NCBI GenBank assembly: GCA_963809175.1
Contig: CAWEIK010000001.1
Location: 1,426,001-1,490,000, forward strand
DNA from: JACCTU01 sp963809175
GTDB lineage: Bacteria; Actinomycetota; Thermoleophilia; Gaiellales; Gaiellaceae
Length of the DNA stretch: 64,000 bases
Direction: 5' to 3'
Shown here: positions 17,294 to 26,680 of the stretch, one piece after another
How positions within the stretch are numbered: the stretch's first letter is position 1
How the letters are laid out: each line of letters opens with the position of its first letter
Made by a program: the position numbers and the translations under genes
Notes under the pieces: generated by a model
Databases searched by the model: none
Told to the model about the DNA's origin: nothing
Seen by the model: the letters and a program-made list of their open reading frames with translations, nothing else

Positions 17294-19658
17294 CTACTGG
17301 CGCGCCATCGCGACGCGCAGTCGCTCCTCCGGCGAGATCAAGTGGTCGGTGTCTTCGGCAGCGGCGTCTACGTCGATCTGCACCCAGCGGACCTTCCCCG
17401 TGAACGCGCTGCCCTTGCTGCTGTGGTCGTCGCTGACCGGGGTCGCGCTGTCCGAGCCGACGTCGGTCGTCTCGTCCGCGGAGAAGAGCATCGGAACGGT
17501 GCCGTCGACACGGCCGCTGCCGACCTGCTCGCCGTCGAGGTAGAGCGCGACGTCTCCGCCCTTGCCGAGCCCGCCACCGTCGTACGTGAACTCCATGCGC
17601 ACCTGGTGCGTGCCCGAGGGGATCGCGTCGTCCCCGTAGGTCTTGAACCGCTGCAGCCCGAAGAGGTTGTAGCAATACGCCGGCTTGCCATCCTTGACGT
17701 AGAGCGAGAAGCCGCCGAAGGCGCCGCCCTGCGCGATGATCACTCCTTCGGCACCGCCCTCGGGCACCTCCACCTCGGCCGTGATCGAGAACGACTTGTT
17801 CTTGTTCGTGACCACGGAGTTCTCCGACAACCGTCCCATGCTGCCGAAGAGCAGCTGCGACGAGCCTCGCACCAGCTGCGGCCGACCGGCGAGGTCGGGG
17901 TTGAACCGTTCGAAGCGACGATCGTCGAGCGGAAGCACGTTGTACTTGCCGGCCTCGATCAGGAAGAGGCGCTGGAGCTCCGCGAGCTTCTCGGGCTGCT
18001 CCGCGGCCAGGTCGTGGGCCTGGGTCCAGTCGTCTGGGCCGTAGAGCTCCCAGACGTCGTCGTCGAAGGCCGGCAGCTCAGCGGCCACCCACGGGGTGCT
18101 GTGCCGCGTGACCGCGGTCCAGCCCTGGTGGTAGATGCCGCGGTTGCAGAACATCTCGAAGTACTGGGTCGTGTGACGCTCGTCGGCCTTCGCGTCGTCG
18201 AAGGAGTAGGCCATGGAGACGCCTTCGAGCGGCTGCTGCTGGACACCGTTGACGCTCGACGGCGCCGGAAGGCCGGCGGCCTCGAGCGATGGTCGGTGCG
18301 ACGTCGATCACGTGGTGGAACTGCGAGCGGATCTCACCACGGGCCTTGATGCCCGCGGGCCAGTGGACGATGGTGCCGTTCCGCGTGCCGCCCCAGTGCG
18401 ACGCGACCTGCTTCGTCCACTGGTACGGCGTGTCCATCGCGTGTGCCCAGCCGACCGCGTAGTGGTTGTAGGCAGCCGGTGTGCCGAAGTCGTCGATGTG
18501 CGAGACCATGAACTCGGTGGTCTCGAGACCGGCCGCGCCGTTGAGGACGACGAGCTCGTTGAAACAGCCGTTCGGAGTTCCTTCGGCAGAGGCACCGTTG
18601 TCGCCGATCACGTAGTAGACGAGTGTGTTCTCGAGAATCTCGAGGTCGGAGAGGCTGTCGATGAGCCTGCCGACGTGGTGGTCGGTGTGCTCCATGAAGC
18701 CGGCGTAGACCTCCATCTGGCGCGCGAGCACCGGCTTCAGGTCCTCCGGCATGTCGTCCCACGCGGGGATCTCCTCCGGACGCTCGGTCAGCTCCGCGTC
18801 GGCCGGGATGACTCCGAGCTCCTTCTGGCGCGCGAACGTGCGCTCGCGCAGCGCGTCCCAGCCGTCGTCGAACTTGCCCTTGTACTTGTCCGACCACTCC
18901 GGTCGCACGTGGTGCGGAGCGTGTGTGGCTCCGGGGGCGTAGTAGATGAAGAACGGCTTGTCGGGCATGAGCGCCTTCTGCTGCTTGATCCAGTCGATCG
19001 CCTGCTCCGTCATGTCCTCCGTGAAGTGGTAACCCTCCTCGGCAGTCGTGGGCTGCTCGATCGGGACCGTGTCGCGGTAGATCGCGGGCGCATACTGGTT
19101 CGTCTCCCCGCCGATGAAGCCGTAGAAGTGCTCGAAGCCCGATCCGGTCGGCCAGGCGTTGAACGGGCCGATCGGGCTCGTCTCCCAGACCGGGACCTCG
19201 TGGCACTTGCCGAACTGCGCCGTCGAAAAGCCGTTCAGCTTCAGCGTCTCCGCCAGAGGCGCCTTCGTGTTCGGCCGGACGGAGTTGTACCCCGGCGCCG
19301 AGGTCGCGATCTCCGTGATTCCGCCCATGCCGACCGAGTGGTGGTTGCGCCCGGTCAAGAGCGCCTGCCGGGTCGGCGAGCAGAGAGCGGTCGTGTGGAA
19401 GCGGTTGTACTTGAGGCCGTTCGCCGCCAGGCGCTCGGCCGTCGGCGTCGAGCAGGGCCCACCGAACGCCGACGACGCCGCAAAGCCGACGTCGTCGATT
19501 AGGACGATCAGGATGTTCGGCGCGCCGTCGGGCGGCCGCAGTGGCTCGATCGGTGGAAACGCGGTGTCGGGGTCCTTCGCGTCGTAGGTGGTGACTCCGA
19601 CGTGCTGACGGTCCGGAATCGGCAAGACGCTGCGCTGAATCGGGCTGTGCTCCGTCAC
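17294..19658 (-). CDS. Type I (formylglycine) sulfatase (frame break near 18290)
   Basis: About 788 aa after repair, GTG start with GGGGAG upstream. The sulfatase signature ALCSPTRQALLTGRN places the cysteine to be converted to formylglycine at residue 93. Metal-binding ILIVLIDDVGF near residue 50 and IGDNGASAEG later in the protein complete the active site. The C-terminal ~250 residues form a beta-rich region (FSITAEVEVPEGGAEG) as in large arylsulfatases. No signal peptide is obvious, so it is probably cytoplasmic. The +1 break is one extra base in 'atcGctcgag'. It is last in an operon with the DUF6325-like and SHOCT genes and would need the FGE encoded at 31850-32743. Confidence 0.88.
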
Positions 19659-19759
19659 TTGTCTCCCCTCGCTCGAGCTGGACAGCAGAACGTCAGCCGA
19701 CCGGCCCGCGGCTCATCCCTTGACCCGGATGAACCGCGGCCGTGACGGCCACGGCGGAG

Positions 19760-20264
19760 CTAGGCCGTCGCCTCCGCCGTTGCCACGCCGACCGCAATCA
19801 GGTCGTTGGCGTGGATCCACTCGTCGACGAGCGGGATGCCGTTCGCGCGGATGATCGCGTCGCGGAGCGGGATCGCCCAGCGGTGCTCGATCAACGCGAC
19901 GCCGGCGGCGGTGCCGTTCGGGATCGCGTCGGCGGCGTACCAGACCTGGTCGTCGTCGAAGACCTGGCCGTCGGCCATCGCCTCGGCCCCCGCCATCGCG
20001 CCCGCCTCCGCGCCTTCGTCGCCCGCGTAACCGAGCCCGATCAGGGCTCCTGCGACCGCGCCGAACTCGAGCGCAGCGTCTTCGTCGAGATCGCTCGTGT
20101 GCAGCGTCTCGATGTTCCCCTCGTCGTCCTTCTTGATGACGACGAGGTCGATGAGCCGGATGATGTCCGCGTCCTTCAGTCGCGTCAGCTCCTCCAGGAT
20201 CTCGCCTCGTGAAGTCGGGGTCCTGGAAGCCCACGATCAACATTTGCACTGGGCCAATCGCCAT
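19760..20264 (-). CDS. DUF6325-like protein (copy B, frame break near 20207)
   Basis: About 167 aa after repair. The start MAIGPVQMLIVGFQDPDFT matches copy A at 5583 (FTGE), and the frame then shifts by one base in 'acgAggcgag' to GEILEELTRLKDADIIRLID. It ends with WAIPLRDAIIRANGIPLVDE and VGVATAEATA. An Ala/Gly/Glu-rich middle (AGDEGAEAGAMAGAEAMADG) replaces the acidic middle of copy A. Function unknown. It starts 24 nt after the SHOCT gene, with an AAGGAG site, and is followed by the sulfatase. Confidence 0.65.
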
Positions 20265-20288
20265 CGGGTCAACTCCTTCGTCTCTGGG

Positions 20289-20555
20289 TTACATGCCCTG
20301 CAGGATCTTTTGCTTCTGCACCTCGAACTCGGCGTCGGTGAGGATCCCCTGCGTGTGCAGCTCTGCGAGCTGCTTCAGCTTGTCCATCGCCTCGGGAGAC
20401 ATGCCGCCGGCGGCCGGTGCAGGGGGCGGGGGCGCGTACTGCTGTTCCTGCTGTGCCTGCTCTGCACCCGCCGCTGCGCCGCGCTTGGCGGCGTGGTGCG
20501 CCACGCCGCCGACCATCGCGGCGGCCATGAGTGGGCGTCTGCGCCTCAGTGGCAT
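20289..20555 (-). CDS. SHOCT-domain small protein
   Basis: 88 aa from the ATG at 20555, chosen because AAAGGAG precedes it at the right distance; the longer frame to 20672 would run through two operator-like dyads. An Arg-rich start and an Ala-rich segment (MAAAMVGGVAHHAAKRGAAA), then a Pro/Gln-rich linker and a C-terminal SHOCT helix pair (KLKQLAELHTQGILTDAEFE, QKQKILQGM). SHOCT domains are short oligomerisation modules found at protein termini. First gene of the SHOCT, DUF6325-like, sulfatase operon. Confidence 0.82.
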   Translation of the reverse strand: MPLRRRRPLMAAAMVGGVAHHAAKRGAAAGAEQAQQEQQYAPPPPAPAAGGMSPEAMDKLKQLAELHTQGILTDAEFEVQKQKILQGM

Positions 20556-20632
20556 TGCAATTGCTCCTTTCCGGCACGCGTGCCGGTCGGTTGGTAGCCG
20601 ATCAATCAAACCGCGGGGAGTAGGGTCGTTCA

Positions 20633-20649
20633 TCACCCGGATCGTGTGA
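20633..20649. promoter_or_regulatory. Copy 5 of the TCACCC-N5-GGGTGA dyad
   Basis: Sequence TCACCCGGATCGTGTGA, one mismatch in the right arm. It lies in the 179-nt divergent region between the SHOCT gene (start 20555) and the flippase-like gene (start 20735), 77 nt upstream of the former. It is followed by TGAACCGCGGC, a string also found at 19731. Confidence 0.55.
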
Positions 20650-20668
20650 ACCGCGGCCTGGCCCCGAA

Positions 20669-20685
20669 TCACTCTGATCGGGTGA
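20669..20685. promoter_or_regulatory. Copy 6 of the TCACCC-N5-GGGTGA dyad
   Basis: Sequence TCACTCTGATCGGGTGA, one mismatch in the left arm. It is centred 36 bp from copy 5 and ends 49 nt before the ATG of the flippase-like gene, so the pair may serve the two divergent promoters. Confidence 0.55.
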
Positions 20686-20734
20686 TGGCCGAGGTCGCAC
20701 GGATTTGGAGGATGGATGATGGCCGCCTGCGCCC

Positions 20735-21865
20735 ATGACTGAAGCTGTTTCCACGTCTGTAGCCGTGCCGCCGAAGTCGTCGGCCGTGCTGCCCTTCAAC
20801 GACCCCTCGCGCAAGCGGCGGCTGGTCAAGGTCGTCTCCTGGCTCGTCGGGATCGCGCTCGCCGTGATCGTCCTCAACCTGCTCGGGATCGACGTCCGCG
20901 GCTGGTTCTCGGAGCTCTGGGACCAGATCCAGGCCATCCCGGTCGGCTACATCGTCGCCGCGCTGGTCTTCCAGAGCGGACAGACGTTGTTGGCCGGGCT
21001 TTCGTACTACGGGATCCTGCGCGCCGCCTACCCGGGCCAGGTCGAGTTCTGGCCGATCGTGACCGCCTACGCGGTGGGCGTGGCGATGAACAACTTCTTG
21101 CCCGCGAACATCGGCACCTTCGTGACGCTGATGATGTTCGTCGCCATCATTCCGGCGGCGACGTTCGCCGGGTCGATCGCCGCCTACCTGGTGCAGAAGA
21201 TCTTCTTCACGATCGCGGGCACGTTCGTCTACCTCTACCTCTTCCTCTCGGTGCCGGGCTCGTTCGACGCGGAGTTCGGAAACCTCTCCGACCACCCGGG
21301 CCTCTCGATCGCGATCGCCGCCGGCGCCGTCGTGCTGATCGTGATCCTCGGGCGCATCTTCTGGCGACAGCTGAAGAAGCTGTGGCTGAAGGCGAAGCAG
21401 GGCGGCGTGATCCTCTCCCGGCCGAAGGAGTACCTGATGCGGGTGTTTCTTCCGTCGCTGCTGTCCTGGCTCTGCAAGCTCACGGTGATCGGGATCTTCC
21501 TGGCGGCCTTCGCGATCCCGGTCACGTTCGAATCGGTCATGTGGGTGACGGGGTCGGGCTCGCTCGCCAACACCGTGTCGTTTACGCCGGGTGCAGTCGG
21601 CATCACCCAGGCGACGAACGCTCTCGCCCTCGACACCTGCTGCGCCGTCCCCGGGGATACCGCGGTCGCGTACTCCACCGCGCAGCAGCTGGTCACGACC
21701 GCGTGGAACGTCCTCTTTGCGATCGTGCTCGTCGTCTTCGTCTTCGGCTGGTCGGGCGGCAAGCTGCTCGTCGGCCAGTCCTACACCGATGCGAAGGACA
21801 AGGTCGCCGAGCAGAAGGGGCAGCGCGCGGAGAAGAAGGCGGCGAAGAAGCGCGAGCGCGGATGA
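20735..21865 (+). CDS. Lysylphosphatidylglycerol synthase TM-domain (UPF0104) family membrane protein
   Basis: 376 aa with about eight membrane helices and the flippase-like region of MprF-type proteins (AYAVGVAMNNFLPANIGTFV, VSFTPGAVGITQATNAL) but no aminoacyl-transferase domain. Members of this family move or modify lipids; the substrate is unknown. The C-terminus is very Lys/Arg-rich (RAEKKAAKKRERG). The stop overlaps the ATG of the holin-phosphodiesterase gene (ATGA), so the two are co-translated. Confidence 0.85.
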   Translation: MTEAVSTSVAVPPKSSAVLPFNDPSRKRRLVKVVSWLVGIALAVIVLNLLGIDVRGWFSELWDQIQAIPVGYIVAALVFQSGQTLLAGLSYYGILRAAYPGQVEFWPIVTAYAVGVAMNNFLPANIGTFVTLMMFVAIIPAATFAGSIAAYLVQKIFFTIAGTFVYLYLFLSVPGSFDAEFGNLSDHPGLSIAIAAGAVVLIVILGRIFWRQLKKLWLKAKQGGVILSRPKEYLMRVFLPSLLSWLCKLTVIGIFLAAFAIPVTFESVMWVTGSGSLANTVSFTPGAVGITQATNALALDTCCAVPGDTAVAYSTAQQLVTTAWNVLFAIVLVVFVFGWSGGKLLVGQSYTDAKDKVAEQKGQRAEKKAAKKRERG

Positions 21866-23879
21866 GCGAGTACGGCGAGTCCGTACGCTGGCAGCCGGAG
21901 CGGCCGCGCTTCCGACTCTCGCGGCTGCTGATCTCGTGGGCGCTCACCGCGATCTCGCTGTGGGCGGCGGCTCGGCTCCTGCCCGGCGTCGACGTCGTGG
22001 ACACCGGCGGCGCGTTCGCCATGGCGGCGGTCGTCGCGATCATCAACGCGGTCATCCCGCCGCTCCTCGCCGCGCTGCGGCTGCCGTTCATGCTCGCGCT
22101 CGGCTTCATCCTCGTGCTGATCGCGAACGCGATCGCGCTTCAGATCGGGAGCGACATCCTCGACTCGTTCCAGGTCGACAACTTCGGCTGGGCGCTGCTC
22201 GCCGCGCTCGTCGTCGGCGCGGTCAGCGTCATCCTCGAGGTGATCTTCTCCACGAACGACGACGACACGTACACGCTCCGCGTCGTCCAACGGATCGCGA
22301 AGCGACAAGGCGGGGCGACGCGAACCGACGTGCCGGGAATCGTCTTCCTGGAGATCGACGGGCTCGCGCTGCCGGTGCTGCGCCGGGCGATGCGCGACGG
22401 CAGCGCGCCGCACATGGCGAAGTGGCTCGCGGAGGGCTCGCACAGGCTGATGGAGTGGGAGCCAGACCTCTCGTCGCAGACGGGTGCGAGCCAAGCGGGG
22501 ATCCTGCTCGGCACGAACCACGACATCCCGGCGTTCCGCTGGGTCGAGAAGGAGACCGGGACGGTCAGGGCGTGCTCCGCGCCGGCGGACTGTGCGCTGA
22601 TCGAGAAGGAGCGCGCGACCGGGATCGGGCTGCTCGATCGACGGGGGCACGAGCCGCGGCAACCTGCTCTCAGGCGAGGCCGAGGACGTGATCCTGACCG
22701 TCAGCCGCATCGAGGAGGAGAAGCGCGCGAACCCCGGTTACCGCGCGTTCTTCGCGAACGGGTTCAACGTCACGCGCTCGCTCGTGCTCTTCTTCTGGGA
22801 GCTCGTGATCGAGTGGACGGCGGCGATCCGGGCAGCCCGACGCGACGTGCGTCCCCGCGGCCACCGCAGCGGCGCGTACCCGTTCATGCGCGCGGCGATG
22901 TGCGTGATCGTGCGAGACCTGATCGTCTACGGCGTGCTGACCGATCTGATGCGCGGCCGCCCGGCGATCTACGCGACGTTCTCGAGCTACGACGAGGTCG
23001 CGCACCACAGCGGTCTCGAGCGCACGGACACGCTGGAGGCGCTCCGCAAGCTCGACCAGCAATTCGCGCGGATCGACCGTGCGCGCCGGTACGCGCCGAG
23101 GCCGTACGAGATCGTCGTGCTCTCCGACCACGGACAGACGCAGGGCGCGACGTTCAAGCAGCGAAACGGGTACGGGCTCGACGAGCTCGTCGAGCGCTCG
23201 GTCGAGGCCGCCGACGTCGCCGGGATCGGCGGCGGTGACGAGCAGAACGCGATGGTCGGCAACGCGATCGGCGAGGCCACCGGCAGGACGAAGCCGGAGA
23301 AGCGCTCGAAGAAGGACGTCTCCGACCGCCAGGTCGTCGTGATGGGCTCGGGCAACCTCGGGCTCGTCTACCTGATGGAGGAGAAGCGGCGGCTCACGCT
23401 CGAGGAAGATGAAAGACCGACATCCGCGGCTGATCCCGGCGCTCTGCGCGCACCCGCACGTCGGCTGGGTCCTCGCGCGCTCGTCCGAGCACGGGGCGAC
23501 CGTGCTCGGCGCAGACGGCGTCAACTATCTCGAGCAGGGCCGCGTGGAAGGGAACGACCCGCTGGCGGCGTTCTCGCCGAATGCGCCGCAGCATCTCCTG
23601 CGCACCGACGGTTTCTCCAATGTCGCCGACCTGATGATCGGCAGCTTCTACGACGCCGACCTCGACGAGGGGTGCGCGTTCGAGGAGCTGATCTCGTTCC
23701 ACGGCGGGATCGGTGGCGCACAGACGAGGCCGTTCATCCTCGCGCCGGTGGACTTCCCCGAGCCGGAGACCGCGATCGTCGGCGCCGCGAAGGTCCACGA
23801 GGTGCTCTCCGGTTGGAGGCACCTGCTCCAGGGCGGAAGCGCCGAGCCGGTCGAAGCCGAGCCACTGATCGCCCGGTAG
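21862..23879 (+). CDS. Holin-like 4-TM domain fused to alkaline-phosphatase-superfamily hydrolase (two frame breaks)
   Basis: About 671 aa after repair. Residues 1-130 hold four membrane helices of the 'phage holin family 4' type (AVVAIINAVIPPLLAALRLP). A hydrolase domain follows, with metal-site motifs VFLEIDGLALPVLRRA, TGASQAGILLGTNHDIPAFR, SSYDEVAHHSG and LSDHGQTQG. Frame breaks (+1) lie near 22637 ('ctcGatcgac') and 23406 ('gaggaAgatg'). The enzyme is likely a membrane-bound phosphodiesterase acting on a lipid-linked or envelope substrate. Coupling to a flippase-like gene supports an envelope role. Confidence 0.8.
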
Positions 23880-23885
23880 CGCGGG

Positions 23886-24710
23886 ATGAACCTCTTCCTC
23901 GCGGCCGCTCTGGTCGTCGTTGCGACGGGCCTCGCCGTCGCGGCCATGCTCTTCGTGCGCCGGCGGGCGCCGGAAGGGAGCTTCTTCTCGGACGGCGACC
24001 GGGCGTCGGGCGTGTTCGGCGTGCTCGCGACGGGCTTCTCCATCCTGCTCGGCTTCGTCGTCTTCCTCGCCTTTTCGAGCTACGACACGTCGCGCGCGGG
24101 CGCCGATGTCGAGGCGGTCACGATCTTCCAGCAGGTCGAGACGGCGCAATTCTTCCCGCAGGACGTTTCTGGCCAGCTGACCGGTGAGCTCGTCTGCTAC
24201 GCGCGCGCCGTCGTGCACGAGGAGTGGCCGCGCATGGAGGCCGGGACGCTGGGCGACTCGGTGAACCCGTGGGGGGTCGAGCTCTTCAGGACGATCGAGG
24301 ACGTGGAGCCGCGCACGGCGCGCGAGCAGACGGCGTACGACAAATGGTTCGACCAGACCTCGGAGCGCGAGCGGGCGCGGATCGACCGCGTGCACGGCGC
24401 AGAGGGCGTCATTCCGACGCCGCTGTGGATCGTCATCTTCTTCACCTCGGTCCTGATCTTCGGGTACATGCTGTTCTTCGCGGACAGCGGCGAGCGGGCC
24501 AAGGTCCAGGCGATGTTGATGGGCGCGGTCGTGGCGGTGATCACGGCGATGCTCCTGCTGCTCAACTTCCTCGACAACCCGTACCACGAGGGCGTCGGCA
24601 GCCTCAAGCCGGTCGCCATGGAGCGGACGCTCCGGATCCTCGACGAGGCGTTGCCGCGGGTGAACGTGCAGGTGGATGCTCCGTGCGACGCGACGGGTCG
24701 GCCGTCGTGA
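23886..24710 (+). CDS. DUF4239-like (bestrophin-related) membrane protein
   Basis: 274 aa. Two N-terminal membrane helices (ATGFSILLGFVVFLAFSSYD) flank a long soluble middle of about 120 residues, then two more helices (LWIVIFFTSVLIFGYMLFF, LMGAVVAVITAMLLLLNF). The pattern fits the DUF4239 family, distantly related to bestrophin channels. Function unproven. It starts 6 nt after the phosphodiesterase gene, and its stop overlaps the GTG of the next gene (GTGA). Confidence 0.7.
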   Translation: MNLFLAAALVVVATGLAVAAMLFVRRRAPEGSFFSDGDRASGVFGVLATGFSILLGFVVFLAFSSYDTSRAGADVEAVTIFQQVETAQFFPQDVSGQLTGELVCYARAVVHEEWPRMEAGTLGDSVNPWGVELFRTIEDVEPRTAREQTAYDKWFDQTSERERARIDRVHGAEGVIPTPLWIVIFFTSVLIFGYMLFFADSGERAKVQAMLMGAVVAVITAMLLLLNFLDNPYHEGVGSLKPVAMERTLRILDEALPRVNVQVDAPCDATGRPS

Positions 24711-25339
24711 ACGACGCGAAGCGACGCGACTGGGTCGAGCTCATCGCGGTGGTGCTGCTCGCCTTCGCGGCGGTCGCGACGGCGTGGAGCAGCTACCAGG
24801 CGAACCGCTGGAACGGTGAGCAGGCGAAGGCGTCGGGGCGCGTGAACGCGACGCGGATCGAGGCCGCGCGCGCCTCGGGCCTCGCGAACGCGCAGACCCA
24901 GGTCGACATCGCGACCTTCGTCCAGTGGGTCGACGCCTACGCCCAGCAGAAAACGCCGCTCGCGGACTTCTACGAGCAGCGCTTCCGCGCGGAGTTCAAG
25001 CCGGCGTTCCAGGCCTGGCTCGCAACCCGTCCGCTCCGCAACCCGGACGCGCCGCTGACGCCGTTCGCAATGCCGGAGTACCGGCTCGCGGCGACGGCGA
25101 CCGCCGACCGGCTGGATCGGGAGGCGGAAGAGCTCTCCGCCCAGGTTCGACGCAACATCCAGCGCTCGTCGAACTACGTGCTGAGCGTCGTCCTCTTCGC
25201 CGTCTCGCTCTTCTTCGCCGGGATGAGCACCAAGCTGAGCACGCCACGCCTGCGCGTGGCGATGCTCTCGCTCGGTTGCATCCTGTTCGTCGCGACGCTC
25301 GTCTGGGTCGCGACGTTCCCGGTCAGCGTCGCGGTCTAG
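24707..25339 (+). CDS. Conserved membrane protein of unknown function
   Basis: 210 aa. One N-terminal helix (WVELIAVVLLAFAAVATAWS), a long helical soluble region (SSYQANRWNGEQAKASGRVN), and two C-terminal helices. The helix after SSYQA and the overall layout recall DUF4337-type proteins, but I do not call the family. Translationally coupled to the DUF4239-like gene upstream. Its TAG overlaps the stop of the convergent gene in the sequence CTAG. Confidence 0.65.
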   Translation: MNDAKRRDWVELIAVVLLAFAAVATAWSSYQANRWNGEQAKASGRVNATRIEAARASGLANAQTQVDIATFVQWVDAYAQQKTPLADFYEQRFRAEFKPAFQAWLATRPLRNPDAPLTPFAMPEYRLAATATADRLDREAEELSAQVRRNIQRSSNYVLSVVLFAVSLFFAGMSTKLSTPRLRVAMLSLGCILFVATLVWVATFPVSVAV

Positions 25340-25731
25340 CTCGCGAGCGCCTTGGCCTTGATGGCCGCGAACTCGGACTCGTTGATCGCGCCGCTGTCGA
25401 GCAGCTTCTTGGCCTTGTCGATCTCCCCGGCGGGACCGCCACTGCCGGCCGTCGCCTGCACGTACTCGTTGAACTGCGCCTGAGCCGCCTGCGCCCGTTC
25501 CAGGTCGCGCTGCGCCATCTCGTCGTTGTTCGCGATCAGGTAGACGAAGACGCCGAGGAACGGCAGGAAGAGCACGAAGATCAGCCAGAGCGTCTTCATG
25601 CCCCCGCCGATGTCGCGGCGGCGGAAGATGTCGCCGACGATCCGGAACAGCAGGAAGAACCACGCGACCCAGACGAAGAAGACGAGCATCGACCAGAGCA
25701 CGCCAAGGAACGGATAGTCTGCGAGTACCAA
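25336..25731 (-). CDS. PLD-nuclease N-terminal (PLDNc) and SHOCT-domain membrane protein
   Basis: 131 aa from a TTG at 25731 with GGAGG 5 nt upstream; a longer frame reaches 25806 but would run through a dyad copy. Two membrane helices of the PLDNc type (VWVAWFFLLFRIVGDIFRRR, LWLIFVLFLPFLGVFVYLI) are followed by a coiled region and a C-terminal SHOCT motif (EIDKAKKLLDSGAINESEFA). The second SHOCT protein in this region with the same operator in front. Likely a small membrane scaffold; function unknown. Confidence 0.8.
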   Translation of the reverse strand: MVLADYPFLGVLWSMLVFFVWVAWFFLLFRIVGDIFRRRDIGGGMKTLWLIFVLFLPFLGVFVYLIANNDEMAQRDLERAQAAQAQFNEYVQATAGSGGPAGEIDKAKKLLDSGAINESEFAAIKAKALAS

Positions 25732-25802
25732 CGGGGCCTCCTGTGGGCTTCGACTGATGGGGACTTGTCGAGCAGAGTCTCCGCACGCGCTCGCGCCGAT
25801 CA

Positions 25803-25819
25803 TCACTCGTTCAGGGTGA
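25803..25819. promoter_or_regulatory. Copy 7 of the TCACCC-N5-GGGTGA dyad
   Basis: Sequence TCACTCGTTCAGGGTGA, one mismatch in the left arm. It sits in a divergent intergenic region, 71 nt upstream of the PLDNc-SHOCT gene start and 46 bp from copy 8 (start to start). Confidence 0.55.
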
Positions 25820-25848
25820 TTCGCCCGGCAGGGCGTCTCGGACGCGTT

Positions 25849-25865
25849 TCACCCCACCGGGGTGA
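25849..25865. promoter_or_regulatory. Copy 8 of the TCACCC-N5-GGGTGA dyad
   Basis: Sequence TCACCCCACCGGGGTGA, a perfect match in both arms. It ends 35 nt before the ATG of the membrane protein at 25901. Confidence 0.65.
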
Positions 25866-25900
25866 CGCATTGCGGCCCTGCGGCGGAGGAAGATCGCCGC

Positions 25901-26383
25901 ATGACCGAGAGACCCGCCAAACCGAGTTACGGCCCGTCGCTCCTCGCAACCGTCATCGGCGCCGCCATCGCCTCGGCCGTGATGGCGATCGCGTCCTGGC
26001 TCTGGGCCGACATCGTCGTCGACGTTCCATTCGGCTCGATCGTCGGGCGGAGCCCTGAGCTCGACACGACTGAACGCGGGTTGCTGTACGGCGGCAACCT
26101 GCTGATCGTCTTCGTCGGCTTTGTGCTCTTCACGTGGGCGACGAGGCGGCTGTACCTCGCGCTCAACCTGTCGCCGCCGCCGTTCTGGGAGGTCTTCTTC
26201 CTCCTGCTCGGCTCGGCGCTGCTCGCCTCGATCGTCGGCTTCTTCTTCCCGTTCCTCGGGCTGCTGATCGCCGTGTTCCTGCCGGCGGCCGCGGTCAACT
26301 CGTGGGCCGGGTACCAGGGGCAGGGGATGGTGGGGGACTACGGAGCCATCGACCAGCCACTCACCTCGATCAGGCCGGGCTGA
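25901..26383 (+). CDS. Four-helix membrane protein of unknown function
   Basis: 160 aa from the ATG at 25901; a frame extends back to 25862 but would overlap the dyad at 25849-25865. Predicted membrane segments include LLATVIGAAIASAVMAIASW, LLIVFVGFVLFTWATRR and LLASIVGFFFPFLGLLIAVF. No domain recognised. It stands alone between two perfect dyad copies. Confidence 0.65.
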   Translation: MTERPAKPSYGPSLLATVIGAAIASAVMAIASWLWADIVVDVPFGSIVGRSPELDTTERGLLYGGNLLIVFVGFVLFTWATRRLYLALNLSPPPFWEVFFLLLGSALLASIVGFFFPFLGLLIAVFLPAAAVNSWAGYQGQGMVGDYGAIDQPLTSIRPG

Positions 26384-26389
26384 CGCGGT

Positions 26390-26406
26390 TCACCCCGGCG
26401 GGGTGA
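26390..26406. promoter_or_regulatory. Copy 9 of the TCACCC-N5-GGGTGA dyad
   Basis: Sequence TCACCCCGGCGGGGTGA, perfect arms. It is between the membrane protein gene and the small gene at 26423, only 16 nt before the latter's ATG. Its GC-rich arms could also fold into a hairpin, so a terminator role for the upstream gene is possible, but no T-tract follows. Confidence 0.6.
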
Positions 26407-26422
26407 CGCTCGCTCACTCCAC

Positions 26423-26680
26423 ATGCCGGGACGCTCACGGAGAGGGAAGCCAACGGCAAGCTACGAGATCCACATCCGGGGTCGCGTCGGTCCAGAGCTG
26501 ACCGCGGCGTTCGAAGGGCTCCAGGCCGACGTGCAGCCGGTCGAGACGGTGCTTCACGGAGACATCGTCGACCAGGCCGCGCTGCACGGCGTGCTCGACC
26601 GCGTGCAGGCGCTCGGGCTCGAGCTGATCGAGGTACGTCGCCTGCCGGAAGGCGCCCCCGACCCGAACCCGGTCAGCTAG
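26423..26680 (+). CDS. Small conserved protein of unknown function
   Basis: 85 aa, one alpha/beta domain: YEIHIRGRVGPELTAAFEGL, then VETVLHGDIVDQAALHGVLD and LGLELIEVRRLPEG. The pattern looks like a small ferredoxin-fold or ACT-like protein common in actinobacteria, but I cannot name a function. Its TAG overlaps the stop of the convergent potassium-channel gene. Confidence 0.65.
   Translation: MPGRSRRGKPTASYEIHIRGRVGPELTAAFEGLQADVQPVETVLHGDIVDQAALHGVLDRVQALGLELIEVRRLPEGAPDPNPVS

Noticed and set aside
19712..19732. Possible thirteenth dyad (TCATCC ... GGATGA) upstream of the sulfatase.
   Set aside because: The arms are separated by 8 nt rather than 5, and with 5-nt spacing the left arm matches only half its bases. 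The shared string TGAACCGCGGC with 20647 is noted, but I do not count it as a site.
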